This document shows, in pieces, positions 7,655 to 16,191 of a stretch of 64,000 nt of DNA; position 1 is the stretch's first letter; each line of letters begins with the position of its first letter. The translations under genes and the position numbers were made by a program. The notes beneath the pieces were generated by a model. That model had not been told where the DNA came from. It searched no databases and saw only the letters and a list, made by a program, of their open reading frames with translations. This DNA is from Pseudomonadota bacterium (GTDB taxonomy: Bacteria; Pseudomonadota; Gammaproteobacteria; Steroidobacterales; Steroidobacteraceae): contig CAUJIK010000054.1 of the NCBI GenBank assembly GCA_963205255.1, positions 1-64,000 on the forward strand. Reading direction: 5' to 3'.

Positions 7655-9727
7655 TCAGATCGGCTCCATGCACGCCACAGCCAGCATCGCCGTGCGTTGC
7701 CCCGGCCGGATGATGAGCTCGCGGCGCACGTCGCGATATCCCTGGCGCGTGCCGATCACCGTGTAATTGCCCGGCGGCAGATCGAGTTCCCGGCTCTCGA
7801 AACTGCCCAGTTCCCCCACGCGCGCGATGCGCACATGCGTGCTGCTGTCGGAAATGATCTCGACCCGAGCCATCGTCTCGTGCGCGGCCAGCAGCGATTC
7901 GAGCTGCGACAGCTGCTGCGTGAGCATGGGGCCCGCCGGTTGCAGGGAACGACCGGCGGCCAGAGCCTGCGTGGCGGCAAGCCGCACAGCGCGCTCGGAG
8001 AGCCGCGCCGGACGATTGAGGAAGTCCTCGATCTGGACGGCAAAGGCAGCCCGCTGCTGCGCCCTCTCCAATCCGGCGCGCGCGAAGTCCGCGCCGAGGT
8101 CGCGATCCAGTGCAACCTGGTAGAGCGTCTGCGCATCCCGCCAGCGCTCGGCGGCCTCCAGTTCCATGCCCACGCGCTGATCGCGCTGGTTGTTCGCATT
8201 GCGCTCGGCATCGCTGGCGCGCTGCGCGGCGGCGCGTTCACGCTCCTGCAACCGCGCCTGCACACGATCGCGGCCTTCCATGGCCGGTTCGAAACGGCCA
8301 TTCAGCGCCAGCGCGGCCACAAAGCGCTCGCGCGCCAGCGCGAACTGCCCCGCGGCTTCGGCCTGCACGCCTTCGGTGTGCAACTGAAGCACGCGCTCCA
8401 GGCGTGCCGCGGCCTCGAAGCCCAGCGTGACCTCGACGGCGCCCGGCCGCAGCTGCCTTGCTCTCTCGAAGGCCATGCGCGCCAGCACCGGCTGCCCGCG
8501 CGACAGCGCCTGCTGGCCCGCCTCCACTTCCTGATCGAACTGCTGCGCAGCCGCTTTCGCCGCGGCAGCCTCCCTGTCTGCTTCGGCCAGCATGGGTTGC
8601 TCCGCGTCCGGCAATGCGGCTTCAGGCTCGGGCACGGATTCGGGTTCAGGCTCCAGCGCAGCGGCAGATTCAGGCTCTGGCCCAGGCTCCATCGCTGGCG
8701 CGGTTGAAGACACTTCCGCCGCTGAATCCGGGACCGCGATCGGGCTTGCCGGCTGCCCGCTGTCGCGCGCCTTGTCGCGCATGATCCAGTAGCCTGCCAT
8801 CACACTGGCGAGCACGGCGGCCACCAGCGCCATTCGCGGCCAGCGCGACGGCGGCTTCGGCACATCCCGTGGCGACACTTCGATGGGCAGCGCGCGCTCG
8901 ACGATCATCGCCGTGCCGGTAGCCTCCACCGACAAGGTGTCGGCGAGCGCTTCGCCCAGCACCTCGATCACCGCCTCCATGCTGGCGGGCCGGCGCTGCG
9001 GCTCGCGGGCCAGCATGGCCATCACCAGCCGCGTAAGTCGTGGCGGCGCGGGCTGCACCGGCTGCACCGGCGGCGGCATCTGGCTCTGCACACGCACCGG
9101 ATCGAAGTCCGGGTAGTAAGGGGGATAGCCGCTCAACAGTTCGTAGGCGAGCGCACCCAGCCCGTAGATGTCGTCCGCGGGAGAGGCCGGTTCGCCCGCC
9201 AGCTGCTGTGGGCTGGCGGAGAAAGGAGAGCCCGCCGCCAATGTCTGCGCCGAACCGCACAGCGTCGAAGTGCCGAAGTCGGCCAGACGCACCTGCTCCT
9301 CCGCATCGAACAGCACATTGCCGGGCTTGATGTCCCGATGCACGATTCCCTCGGCGTGCGCATGCGACAGGATGGTCGCCACGCGCATCAGCACCGGCAC
9401 GGATTCGACGTAGGAAGCGCCGCGCAGGCGCTTGAGATCGCCGCCGGCGGCATACTCCATCGGCAGGAACACCCGATCGCCGTCCTGCTGCGGCTCGCCG
9501 GTGCGCAGCACGCCCGGATGCTCGAGACGGCGCGCCATCTGCGCCTCATGGCGCAGCACCGTCAGCGCTTCGCTGGTGGTGCATAGATGCGGATGCAGGA
9601 ATTTCAGCGCGACCCACTGTCCCTCTTCATCCAGGGCAGCCCAGATCTCCGCATGCCCGCCGTCACCGATGCGCTCCAGCAACTGGAAGCGCCCGCCGAT
9701 GCGGATGCCGGTTTCGAGGAGAGTCAT
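7655..9727 (-). CDS. Transmembrane Ser/Thr protein kinase with PEGA-like C-terminus
   Basis: 690 residues. The Hanks-type kinase domain is at about 12-265: glycine loop RIGDGGHAEIW, catalytic Lys42 in WVALKF, HRDIKPGNV, DFGTS, and an activation-loop-to-APE-like region (AAGSPFSASPQQLAGE). All core catalytic residues are present. A membrane helix lies at about 298-315 (MALVAAVLASVMAGYWIM), followed by an Ala/Pro/Glu-rich linker. A long helical/coiled region with repeat-like spacing (about 380-610) ends in a PEGA-like fold (PPGNYTVIGTRQGYRDVRRE). It should phosphorylate cytoplasmic partners, with the periplasmic part sensing or tethering. FHA proteins in the same operon are the expected readers. 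No cognate PP2C phosphatase is encoded nearby. Confidence 0.93.
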   Translation of the reverse strand: MTLLETGIRIGGRFQLLERIGDGGHAEIWAALDEEGQWVALKFLHPHLCTTSEALTVLRHEAQMARRLEHPGVLRTGEPQQDGDRVFLPMEYAAGGDLKRLRGASYVESVPVLMRVATILSHAHAEGIVHRDIKPGNVLFDAEEQVRLADFGTSTLCGSAQTLAAGSPFSASPQQLAGEPASPADDIYGLGALAYELLSGYPPYYPDFDPVRVQSQMPPPVQPVQPAPPRLTRLVMAMLAREPQRRPASMEAVIEVLGEALADTLSVEATGTAMIVERALPIEVSPRDVPKPPSRWPRMALVAAVLASVMAGYWIMRDKARDSGQPASPIAVPDSAAEVSSTAPAMEPGPEPESAAALEPEPESVPEPEAALPDAEQPMLAEADREAAAAKAAAQQFDQEVEAGQQALSRGQPVLARMAFERARQLRPGAVEVTLGFEAAARLERVLQLHTEGVQAEAAGQFALARERFVAALALNGRFEPAMEGRDRVQARLQERERAAAQRASDAERNANNQRDQRVGMELEAAERWRDAQTLYQVALDRDLGADFARAGLERAQQRAAFAVQIEDFLNRPARLSERAVRLAATQALAAGRSLQPAGPMLTQQLSQLESLLAAHETMARVEIISDSSTHVRIARVGELGSFESRELDLPPGNYTVIGTRQGYRDVRRELIIRPGQRTAMLAVACMEPI

Positions 9728-9748
9728 GAGCCGCCTCGCGCTCCCGGA

Positions 9749-10975
9749 TCAGGGTGCACTGACCGGGGGCGCGGCCTCTTCCGCATAGTATTCGGCGAGC
9801 AACTTGCGCCATTCGCGATACTGCTCTTCCGCGGTACCGCTGAGCCGCAGACTGCGCCCTTCCACTTCGACCACCTGCGGCGCCACTTCGGACTGGAACG
9901 ACAGCGCCAGCTCGCCCAGCGCCTGCGCATGCGTGCGCGCATCGGCGTAGCGCTTCAGGCCGGACAGGAAGGCGGCAACGCCACCGGTAGCGGCGCCATA
10001 ACGCACGGCGCTCTGCAGGTTGCAGCTGGTGCTGCTGTCGCAGCTGCCCGGAGCCAGCACGCTGGCCGCCACCGCCGCCGCGCCGAGGATGGTGCGCGTG
10101 CGGGCGCTGGCGCGGGCGCGCTCCTCCTTCTCGACCTCGTCGTAGGAAGTGCGGCGGAAATCGCCATAGGACTGCTGCATCTGCTCGGCGAAACCGATGT
10201 AGTAGCCGTCGAGCGTGTCGATCACGGCGCCGTCGCGGTCGCGGATGCGCTCCACGCGCTGCGCCACCGGATCATCCTCGGCCGGCAGACGCACCACCTT
10301 GCGCAACGCCGGCTTTGCCGACGCATCGGTGGCGACATAGCCCGACAGTGCCTCCGGCGCCAGATCCGCGGCAAAGGACAGCTGCGTCACGCGCCGCAGA
10401 TCGCGCAGTTCGGCCTGGCCGAGGCGGTTGCGTGCCGCAAGCAGGTCGTTGGCGATCACCGAATAGACATTCTGGAAGGGATCGCGCGCCTTGAGCGCGG
10501 CATCGGTCTTGTAGCTGCCGGTGTCGGCGTCGCTCTCGTAGCGCTTGCCGTCTATCCATACCCTGCCGGCCGCGTCGCGCGCGGTGATCGCAAGCGTCAG
10601 ATGTTTGCCGGTGGATTCGAGGATGCGTCCCTCGACCGTGACATCGACGAACTTCACCGTGGTGGGCGCCACGCGCACCGCGCCCCACTGCGCCGAAGCC
10701 TCCAGGGTATTGCGCAGCATCACCGCAAAATAACGTGCCTCGGCCTTGCGCAGCTCCGGATAGATGCGCTTCTTCGCCAGCGCGTCTTCATCGTCGACCA
10801 GCGCCTCGGGAATGCCGGGATCGAAGCTGTGCACCACCAGATCGAGCCGCTCGTCGGCCGGTATCTCGCGCACCGCCTGCGTGGCCTGCAGTTTCGGCAG
10901 CGGCCGGGCTTCCTGCACCACACAGGCAGCAAGCGGCAGCCATGCCAGCAGCAGCAACAGGCGCGCGGCTCTCAT
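9749..10975 (-). CDS. Outer-membrane lipoprotein of unknown function
   Basis: 408 residues with a lipoprotein signal peptide (LLLLLAWLPLAAC, lipobox LAAC, Cys about residue 18). The N-terminal half is soluble alpha/beta. Around residues 295-345 there is a short hydrophobic Ala/Gly-rich stretch (ILGAAAVAASVLAPG) flanked by two Cys residues (GSCDSSTSCN) that could form a disulfide, then a hydrophobic AATGGVAAFLSGL. No family is recognised by eye. Its start overlaps the previous gene by ATGA, and the kinase gene begins 21 bases after its stop, so it belongs to the same transcription unit. A periplasmic scaffold or sensor for the kinase complex is a reasonable inference. Confidence 0.82.
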   Translation of the reverse strand: MRAARLLLLLAWLPLAACVVQEARPLPKLQATQAVREIPADERLDLVVHSFDPGIPEALVDDEDALAKKRIYPELRKAEARYFAVMLRNTLEASAQWGAVRVAPTTVKFVDVTVEGRILESTGKHLTLAITARDAAGRVWIDGKRYESDADTGSYKTDAALKARDPFQNVYSVIANDLLAARNRLGQAELRDLRRVTQLSFAADLAPEALSGYVATDASAKPALRKVVRLPAEDDPVAQRVERIRDRDGAVIDTLDGYYIGFAEQMQQSYGDFRRTSYDEVEKEERARASARTRTILGAAAVAASVLAPGSCDSSTSCNLQSAVRYGAATGGVAAFLSGLKRYADARTHAQALGELALSFQSEVAPQVVEVEGRSLRLSGTAEEQYREWRKLLAEYYAEEAAPPVSAP

Positions 10976-11724
10976 CCGCCACCTCGCGTGTTCTCTTTGT
11001 AGTCGCGATATTCCTTCCAGAGCTTTTCCTTCAGTTCTGGGTCGGTCTCATCCTCGGCCGCCTTGCGCAGGCGGCGCGCGATGATGTCGTCGTCCTCGCC
11101 GGAAGGGATCGGCCGCGCCGCCGCGCCGCCACCGCCCTGCGGCAGAGCAGCGCCTTGACCGCCCGCCTCACCGGATTGCGCATTGCCAGAGCGGCCGGAA
11201 GCGCCTTCCGAGCGCAGATCGCCGGACCGGTCGCGCCCGATCTCGCCGTCACCACGCCCTTGTCCGATGTCATCGCCCAGACCGTCGCCCAGTCCGCCCG
11301 AGCGCGCCAGGACTCCGGCATCGCGCTGCTGCGCGGCGCCCTCCTGCTCCTTGCGCAATTTCTCGTCGAAACTTCCCAGTGAAGCATCCAGGCGTGAATC
11401 GATGTCGGAACGGCGCTCACCGCTGGTTCTGGCATCGCCCGTACCCGCGCCCGCGTCGGACCCGGCGCTGCCATCGGCGCGTTCGCTGCCGGTATTGGCC
11501 GTGCCGGCCGCAGCACCGGATCCGCTCGTGGTGCCGGCGCTGCCACCTGCGCTGCCCGCACCACCTGCGCTGCCCATATCGCCAGCACCACCGGCACCAC
11601 CGGAACTCGAGCCCGGGAGGCCGCCGCCACTGCTGCCCGCGCCGCCACCGCCGCCGGTGCTGGCGCAGCCAGCCAGCAGCAGAGCCATGGCGAGAGCCGT
11701 GATGGATGGATGGCAGATCATCAT
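10972..11724 (-). CDS. Gly/Ser/Ala-rich low-complexity lipoprotein
   Basis: 250 residues from MMICHPS, with lipobox LAGC at about residue 17. The start overlaps the upstream stop as ATGA, so I prefer it over an in-frame Met 19 codons earlier. Residues 20-100 are almost only Gly, Ser and Ala, a flexible tether. The middle is charged and Gly/Asp/Arg-rich. The last ~45 residues form an ordered charged helix (EDDDIIARRLRKAAEDE, then ELKEKLWKEYRDYK). The layout fits an outer-membrane-anchored linker carrying a short interaction helix across the periplasm. No homologous family is recognised. Confidence 0.75.
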   Translation of the reverse strand: MMICHPSITALAMALLLAGCASTGGGGGAGSSGGGLPGSSSGGAGGAGDMGSAGGAGSAGGSAGTTSGSGAAAGTANTGSERADGSAGSDAGAGTGDARTSGERRSDIDSRLDASLGSFDEKLRKEQEGAAQQRDAGVLARSGGLGDGLGDDIGQGRGDGEIGRDRSGDLRSEGASGRSGNAQSGEAGGQGAALPQGGGGAAARPIPSGEDDDIIARRLRKAAEDETDPELKEKLWKEYRDYKENTRGGG

Positions 11725-12398
11725 GATCCCGGAGAAGTGCCGGTGAGGAAGTTGCGCAACTGCATGGCCATGCGATTGCACGCCGTGCCCTGCACCCGCG
11801 CGATGAAGGGCAGCGGCACGATCGCGCCCACTACCGCCGAGGTGCCGGTGACATTGGTGCCGACGGAACCCACGGAGCGGGACTGGTGCAGATCCCAGAT
11901 CGTCGCCTCATACGCCGATTCCTTCTCCCACCAGCCGAAGCCGAAACAACCCGCGGCGCCCGGCGCTGCCGCGCAGGCGAGACTGCCGCCGCCATCGGTC
12001 TTGCGGGTGCCGCCATCCAGCCACACCACGTAGCGCACACCGGTGGCCGCGACTTCCTCGGCCACGCCGGGCTGCGACAGCAAGGTGGTCACAGCCTCCG
12101 GCCGCGTGGGGACAGTGCCGGGCTCGAACCAGGGGAAGAGCCGGTCGGCGAAGGCCTCGTTGTCATGCACATTGAGTTTCTGGCTGCCTCTGGAAGCCAG
12201 CTGCCTGCTCACGCAATCGAGGAATTCGCCTTCCGCGCCCGCGCCTTCGATCTGCGGCTTGGCAAGCACCACCACGGATTCGTCGGAGGCGATGACAGTG
12301 GCCGCCTCGCGTGATTCGTCCACGCGCACATGCGAGCAGCCCGCCATCACCGGCAGCAGCGCAATGCTCAGCAGAGGAAGGGTGGCATGGAATCGCAT
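11721..12398 (-). CDS. Lipoprotein of unknown function, first gene of the kinase operon
   Basis: 225 residues from MRFHATL with lipobox VMAGC (Cys about residue 21). The start is supported by a GAGGCG ribosome-binding site just upstream; an in-frame Met 18 codons earlier lacks one. The domain includes REAATVIASDESVVVLAKP, a conserved-looking YVVWLDGGTRKTDGGGS strand-turn, four Cys residues in the mature part and a C-terminal Gly/Val/Ala-rich segment. It is the most upstream gene of a continuous overlapping run reaching 1317, so the operon promoter should lie in the 96 bases before it; I see no convincing -35/-10 there. Its function is unknown. Confidence 0.8.
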   Translation of the reverse strand: MRFHATLPLLSIALLPVMAGCSHVRVDESREAATVIASDESVVVLAKPQIEGAGAEGEFLDCVSRQLASRGSQKLNVHDNEAFADRLFPWFEPGTVPTRPEAVTTLLSQPGVAEEVAATGVRYVVWLDGGTRKTDGGGSLACAAAPGAAGCFGFGWWEKESAYEATIWDLHQSRSVGSVGTNVTGTSAVVGAIVPLPFIARVQGTACNRMAMQLRNFLTGTSPGS

Positions 12399-12494
12399 AT
12401 CGCCTCGTTTGAGGAGTATGCCACGCACGCAGCGCCGGGGATTCGTCGCCATTCATCGCTGCCGCAGCAGCCTTGCCTGCCGTTCAGCCGGCAT

Positions 12495-12749
12495 TCAGTT
12501 TTCGCGCTGCTGGCGCCTCTTTTCACGCAGTTTCGTGCCGGCCGCCTGGACGCGCGCCCTGAGTTTTTCCAGCCAGATGCGCGGGCGCTCAAACTCCAGG
12601 CTCAGTATGCCCAGCCCGATCGGAATGACGATGAATGCCGGCCCCGGAAGCACGATCATCGCGATGCCCACGAGCAGCACCAGGCCTCCGGCAATGGCGA
12701 TGCCTATGCGTCGTCCCCAGCCGATCAATCGGCGCAGCGCAGCATTCAC
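12495..12749 (-). CDS. Small PGPGW-type transmembrane protein
   Basis: 84 residues. It matches the short membrane-protein family built around a PGP motif: two hydrophobic helices (GIAIAGGLVLLVGIAMIVL and AFIVIPIGLGILSLEF) joined by PGP, followed by a charged, Arg/Lys/Gln-rich cytoplasmic tail. The family is widespread in bacteria and has no established function. It lies 21 bases past the ilvA stop on the same strand, so it may be read from the ilvA transcript. Confidence 0.85.
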   Translation of the reverse strand: MNAALRRLIGWGRRIGIAIAGGLVLLVGIAMIVLPGPAFIVIPIGLGILSLEFERPRIWLEKLRARVQAAGTKLREKRRQQREN

Positions 12750-12770
12750 TTTGTCGCCTGCGGGCTGCCC

Positions 12771-14288
12771 TCAGCCGCCAAGGAAGATCCGGTAAGCCGG
12801 GTTGGCGGTTTCGTCGACGTAAGGGTAACGCAGCTCGTTCAGGTGCAGCAGCAGCTCCTGGCGTTCGGCCACGGGCACATCGATGCCCGCCAGCACGCGC
12901 CCATAGTCCGAGCCGTGATTGCGGTAGTGGAACAGGCTGATGTTCCAGCGGGTGCCCACCGCTTCCAGGAAACGCAGCAATGCACCCGGCCGCTCGGGGA
13001 ACTCGAAACGGAACAGCAGCTCCGGCGCGCCTGGCTGCGACTGGCCGCCGACCATGTGGCGAACGTGCAGCTTGGCAGTCTCGTTGTCGGTCAGATCCAC
13101 AACCTTGTAGCCGCTGTCCGTGAGCTCGCCGACGATGCGCGAGCGCTCGGCCGCGCCCGCGGACAGATTCACGCCGACGAAGATCTGCGCCCGGTCGCGC
13201 CCCTGCTCGCGGTAGTTGAACTCGGTGATGCTGCGCGCGCCGAGCACGCGGCAGAAGTTCAGGAAGCTGCCGCGCTCCTCCGGGATCTCCACCGCGAACA
13301 GCGCCTCGCGGCCACCGCCGACGTCGGCGCGCTCGACGATGTGGCGCAGCCGGTCGAAGTTCACGTTCGCACCGCTGCTGATGCTCACCACGCGCTTGCC
13401 CGTCCAGCCCTCGCGCGCGAGGTATTTCTTCATGCCCGCGAGCGCCAGCGCGCCGGCCGGTTCGGGCACCACGCGCGTGTCCTCGAAGGTGTCCTGGATC
13501 GCGGCACAGATCTCGTCCGTGTTCGCCAGCACGATCTCGTCGACATACTTGCGCGCCAGCGCGAAAGTCTCCTCGCCCACGCGGCGCACCGCCACGCCGT
13601 CGGCGAAGATGCCGACATGATCTAGTTTCACACGGGTGCCAGCAGCCAGCGAGGCGTGCATGGCGGCCGCGTCTTCCGGCTCGACGCCGATGATCCTGGT
13701 GCGCGGATACAGGTATTTCACGTAGGCGGCCACGCCGGCCACGAGGCCGCCGCCGCCCACCGGGATGAAGATGGCATCGATGTCGCCGGGCGTCTGCCGC
13801 AGGATCTCAACGCCGATGGTGCCCTGGCCCGCGATCACGTCCGGATCATCGAAGGGATGCACGAACACCAGCTGGCGCTCGGCGGCGATCTTCAGCGCAT
13901 GCTCATAAGCCGCGTCATAGACCTCGCCATGCAGCACCACCTCGCCACCGAGGTTCGCCACGGCCTGCACCTTGATCTGCGGGGTGGTCACCGGCATCAC
14001 GATCACGGCCGGAATGCTGCGGTGGCGCGCGGCCAGCGCCACGCCCTGCGCATGGTTGCCGGCAGAGGAGCAGATCACGCCGCGGCGCGCCGCGGTGTCG
14101 GAAAGGTTCGCGATCTTGTTGTAGGCGCCACGGATCTTGAAGGAGAAAACCGGCTGCAGGTCCTCGCGCTTGAGCAGCACCTGGTTGCCCAGGCGCGCCG
14201 ACAGGCGCGGCATCGGATCGAGCGGGGTTTCTACCGCGACATCGTAAACACGCGCCTTGAGGATGCGCTCGACATAAGGTTCGGTCAT
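12771..14288 (-). CDS. ilvA: Threonine ammonia-lyase, biosynthetic
   Basis: 505 residues, the usual length of the two-ACT biosynthetic enzyme. It deaminates threonine to 2-oxobutanoate, the first step to isoleucine. The PLP-binding Lys51 is in SFKIRGAYNKI, and the glycine-rich phosphate cup is PVGGGGLVAGVAAY. Two C-terminal ACT-like regulatory domains (about 325-500) include ERGSFLNFCRVLG and ERPGALLRFLEAVG, which typically give isoleucine and valine control. The start overlaps the stop of the FHA coiled-coil gene by ATGA, so translation of the two is coupled. ilvB lies just upstream on the same strand. Confidence 0.97.
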   Translation of the reverse strand: MTEPYVERILKARVYDVAVETPLDPMPRLSARLGNQVLLKREDLQPVFSFKIRGAYNKIANLSDTAARRGVICSSAGNHAQGVALAARHRSIPAVIVMPVTTPQIKVQAVANLGGEVVLHGEVYDAAYEHALKIAAERQLVFVHPFDDPDVIAGQGTIGVEILRQTPGDIDAIFIPVGGGGLVAGVAAYVKYLYPRTRIIGVEPEDAAAMHASLAAGTRVKLDHVGIFADGVAVRRVGEETFALARKYVDEIVLANTDEICAAIQDTFEDTRVVPEPAGALALAGMKKYLAREGWTGKRVVSISSGANVNFDRLRHIVERADVGGGREALFAVEIPEERGSFLNFCRVLGARSITEFNYREQGRDRAQIFVGVNLSAGAAERSRIVGELTDSGYKVVDLTDNETAKLHVRHMVGGQSQPGAPELLFRFEFPERPGALLRFLEAVGTRWNISLFHYRNHGSDYGRVLAGIDVPVAERQELLLHLNELRYPYVDETANPAYRIFLGG

Positions 14289-15610
14289 GCGGGTTGCTGG
14301 AAGCGGAAGACGGCCTTGCCGATGGCGACGTTATCACCATCGTGCAGAGCCTGGCGACTCACCCTCCTGCCATTGACCAGCACGCCATTGGTACTGTTGA
14401 GGTCTTCGATGATGCATTGCTGGCCGCTGCCGAGAATCACGGCATGGTGGCGGCTGATGAATGCGGCATTGATCTGGATGTCGTTTTCGGGGGTGCGGCC
14501 GATGGTGGTGCGACGACCCAGCGGGTGCTGCATCTCGACCCCGTCCTCGGAGCGCACCAGAAAGCGGTCGGGCAGCTGCTCGGGGCTCACCAGCTTCAGC
14601 GCCGGCCTTGCACCCGTGTCGTCGCGGCCCAGCCGCGCGATGTCCTGCTGCAGGTTGCCCAGCAGCAGCGCATTGGCGCGGGCGTCGCATTCCAGCCGCT
14701 GGATCTGGTCCTCGGCGGCATGCAGGTCCTGGTCGAGCTGGGTGGCGCGCTGCTGGGCGGCGGCGCAGTCGTTCTCCAGCTCGCGGATGCGGATTTTCTG
14801 GGCCTCGAAAGCATCCGCCCCTGCCCGCGCCGCCTCATCGGTGGCGCGCAACCGGACAAGTTCGGCTTCCTGGCCGGCAAGCTGCGCTGTCTGGGCCTCG
14901 ACCTGGCTGGCAAGATCAGCCGCGCGGCGCTCGGTGGCTTCGAGTTTCTGCGTGATCGCGGCCAGCTCGGCGGCCGCACGCTGACCCGCGGCCGCAAGCT
15001 GCGCCTCGCGCTGCCGGAACTCTTCCTGCTGCGCCATGACGCGCACCGCAGTAGCCGCGACATCGGCGGCGTGGCGCGATTCGGCATCGGCAAGATTGTG
15101 ATCGCGCTCGGCGATCAGTCCTTCGAACACATTACGGACGCCCTGCTGGTGTCGCAGCGCCTCACCCTGTTGCTCGCTGCGGGCGCGCAGTTCTTCCAGA
15201 TCGCGCGCCCGGTGGTTCAGGTCCCGCTGCTGGCGTTCATGGGTCTGCCGCAGAGCGGCCAGTTGCTGCTGGTGATCGGCCTGCGCGCCGCGCGCGGCCG
15301 CAAGCTCGGCGGTGCGCGCCTCGAGCGCGTTGTTGGCAGCGGCCAGCGACTGCTCCGCGGCCATGGCGCGCTGGGTGGATGCCGTCTCGGCCTCCCGGGC
15401 CGCGGCCAGCTGCGTCTCGAGCTGGTGCAGCTGCTCGCTCTTGCGCTGCAGCCGGCTCTCGATCTCGCGCAGGCTCTCGGTGAGTTCCGGTACTTCCGCG
15501 GTGGCAACCACCGCCACGGTGTCGGTGGCCTCGAAATCGATGACTGGCAGCTCGGCTGTAGCCTCGAGATCGATTTCCTGCGTGGGCGGTCGGCGGCGGC
15601 GGACGGACAT
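14285..15610 (-). CDS. Long coiled-coil protein with C-terminal FHA domain
   Basis: About 441 residues from MSVRRRRPP. I prefer this ATG because GGAAG lies six bases before it; the frame also allows a TTG 11 codons earlier. Residues ~50-335 are one almost unbroken Glu/Gln/Ala/Leu coiled coil. The last ~95 residues are a canonical FHA domain (IGRTPENDIQI, SRHHAVIL, IIEDLNSTNGVLVNGRRV). No signal peptide or membrane helix is present, so it is cytoplasmic and probably filamentous or oligomeric. It is coupled by ATGA to ilvA, although FHA proteins have no known role in isoleucine synthesis. It may respond to the kinase system 5 kb away. Confidence 0.88.
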   Translation of the reverse strand: MSVRRRRPPTQEIDLEATAELPVIDFEATDTVAVVATAEVPELTESLREIESRLQRKSEQLHQLETQLAAAREAETASTQRAMAAEQSLAAANNALEARTAELAAARGAQADHQQQLAALRQTHERQQRDLNHRARDLEELRARSEQQGEALRHQQGVRNVFEGLIAERDHNLADAESRHAADVAATAVRVMAQQEEFRQREAQLAAAGQRAAAELAAITQKLEATERRAADLASQVEAQTAQLAGQEAELVRLRATDEAARAGADAFEAQKIRIRELENDCAAAQQRATQLDQDLHAAEDQIQRLECDARANALLLGNLQQDIARLGRDDTGARPALKLVSPEQLPDRFLVRSEDGVEMQHPLGRRTTIGRTPENDIQINAAFISRHHAVILGSGQQCIIEDLNSTNGVLVNGRRVSRQALHDGDNVAIGKAVFRFQQPA

Positions 15611-15632
15611 GGCTGGCTTCCAGGCTGTGCGG

Positions 15633-15656
15633 AAAAATCCCAAAAATCCCTGTCAA
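15633..15656 (-). promoter_or_regulatory. Possible promoter / tandem GGGATTTTT repeat before FHA coiled-coil gene
   Basis: Read on the minus strand, a perfect TTGACA (15656-15651) is followed immediately by two direct copies of GGGATTTTT (15650-15633), an AT-rich island in very GC-rich DNA. A good -10 box at standard spacing is not visible, so this is only a candidate promoter or regulatory site for the FHA-ilvA pair. Confidence 0.3.
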
Positions 15657-15701
15657 GGATCGTACCGCCGGAATCGCCTTTCCGTGAGGCCGTCGGCAGA
15701 T

Positions 15702-16184
15702 TCAGGAAAGCCGCGCCAGCAGCGCGGCGGCATCCCCGGGCAGCGGATCACCCTCGCCCAGTTCCACCAGGCGCCGCACCGCATCCGGGCGCTGCGCGGC
15801 CACGAGCCTCGCGGCCGCGATGCCATCGCCGCGCGCCACCAGATCGAAGCGGCGGATACGCATCGATTCGGCAAAATCCATGACGGCCTGCGCGGCGGCT
15901 TCGGTGAAGGGCACGCCGGGCGCCGGGTCGGACTCGCCGCAACCCGGCAGGTCGGGCGCATATACCGACCGCTCCACACCCAGCTGGGGCAGCAGCGGCA
16001 GGAAGACGCGACCGGTTTCGCCACTGCCATGCACGCAGATGACCGAGGTCAGTTCGTCGAAACCGCCGCCCGCGGGAATGGCGTTGTGCAGATGCAGCTG
16101 GCCGTGACGGCAGTCGTAATACGCGCGCCGCAGCCGCGGCGCCTGCCGCTCACCCTCCACCGGTGGCTTGCCTGCCTTCGCCAT
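15702..16184 (-). CDS. Truncated alpha/beta-hydrolase-like protein lacking the nucleophile
   Basis: 160 residues from MAKAGKPPVEG. It has the first half of an alpha/beta hydrolase: oxyanion strand VICVHGSGETG, the YAPDLPGCGESDP turn, and a nucleophile-elbow position reading LVARGDGIAA, where the usual Ser/Cys/Asp of GxSxG is Gly. The protein stops soon after, so the acid and His regions are absent (normal length is 250-300). No frameshifted continuation is seen in the ~90 bases downstream. It begins 7 bases after the ilvB stop, so it is co-transcribed. It is either a decayed hydrolase or a non-enzymatic remnant with a retained role. Confidence 0.65.
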   Translation of the reverse strand: MAKAGKPPVEGERQAPRLRRAYYDCRHGQLHLHNAIPAGGGFDELTSVICVHGSGETGRVFLPLLPQLGVERSVYAPDLPGCGESDPAPGVPFTEAAAQAVMDFAESMRIRRFDLVARGDGIAAARLVAAQRPDAVRRLVELGEGDPLPGDAAALLARLS

Positions 16185-16191
16185 CCTGATG

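Noticed and set aside
1317..12398. Type VI secretion post-translational regulatory cluster
   Set aside because: Kinase and FHA proteins resemble PpkA/Fha in principle, but no TssB/C/K/L/M, ClpV, Hcp or VgrG gene is present anywhere in the window.
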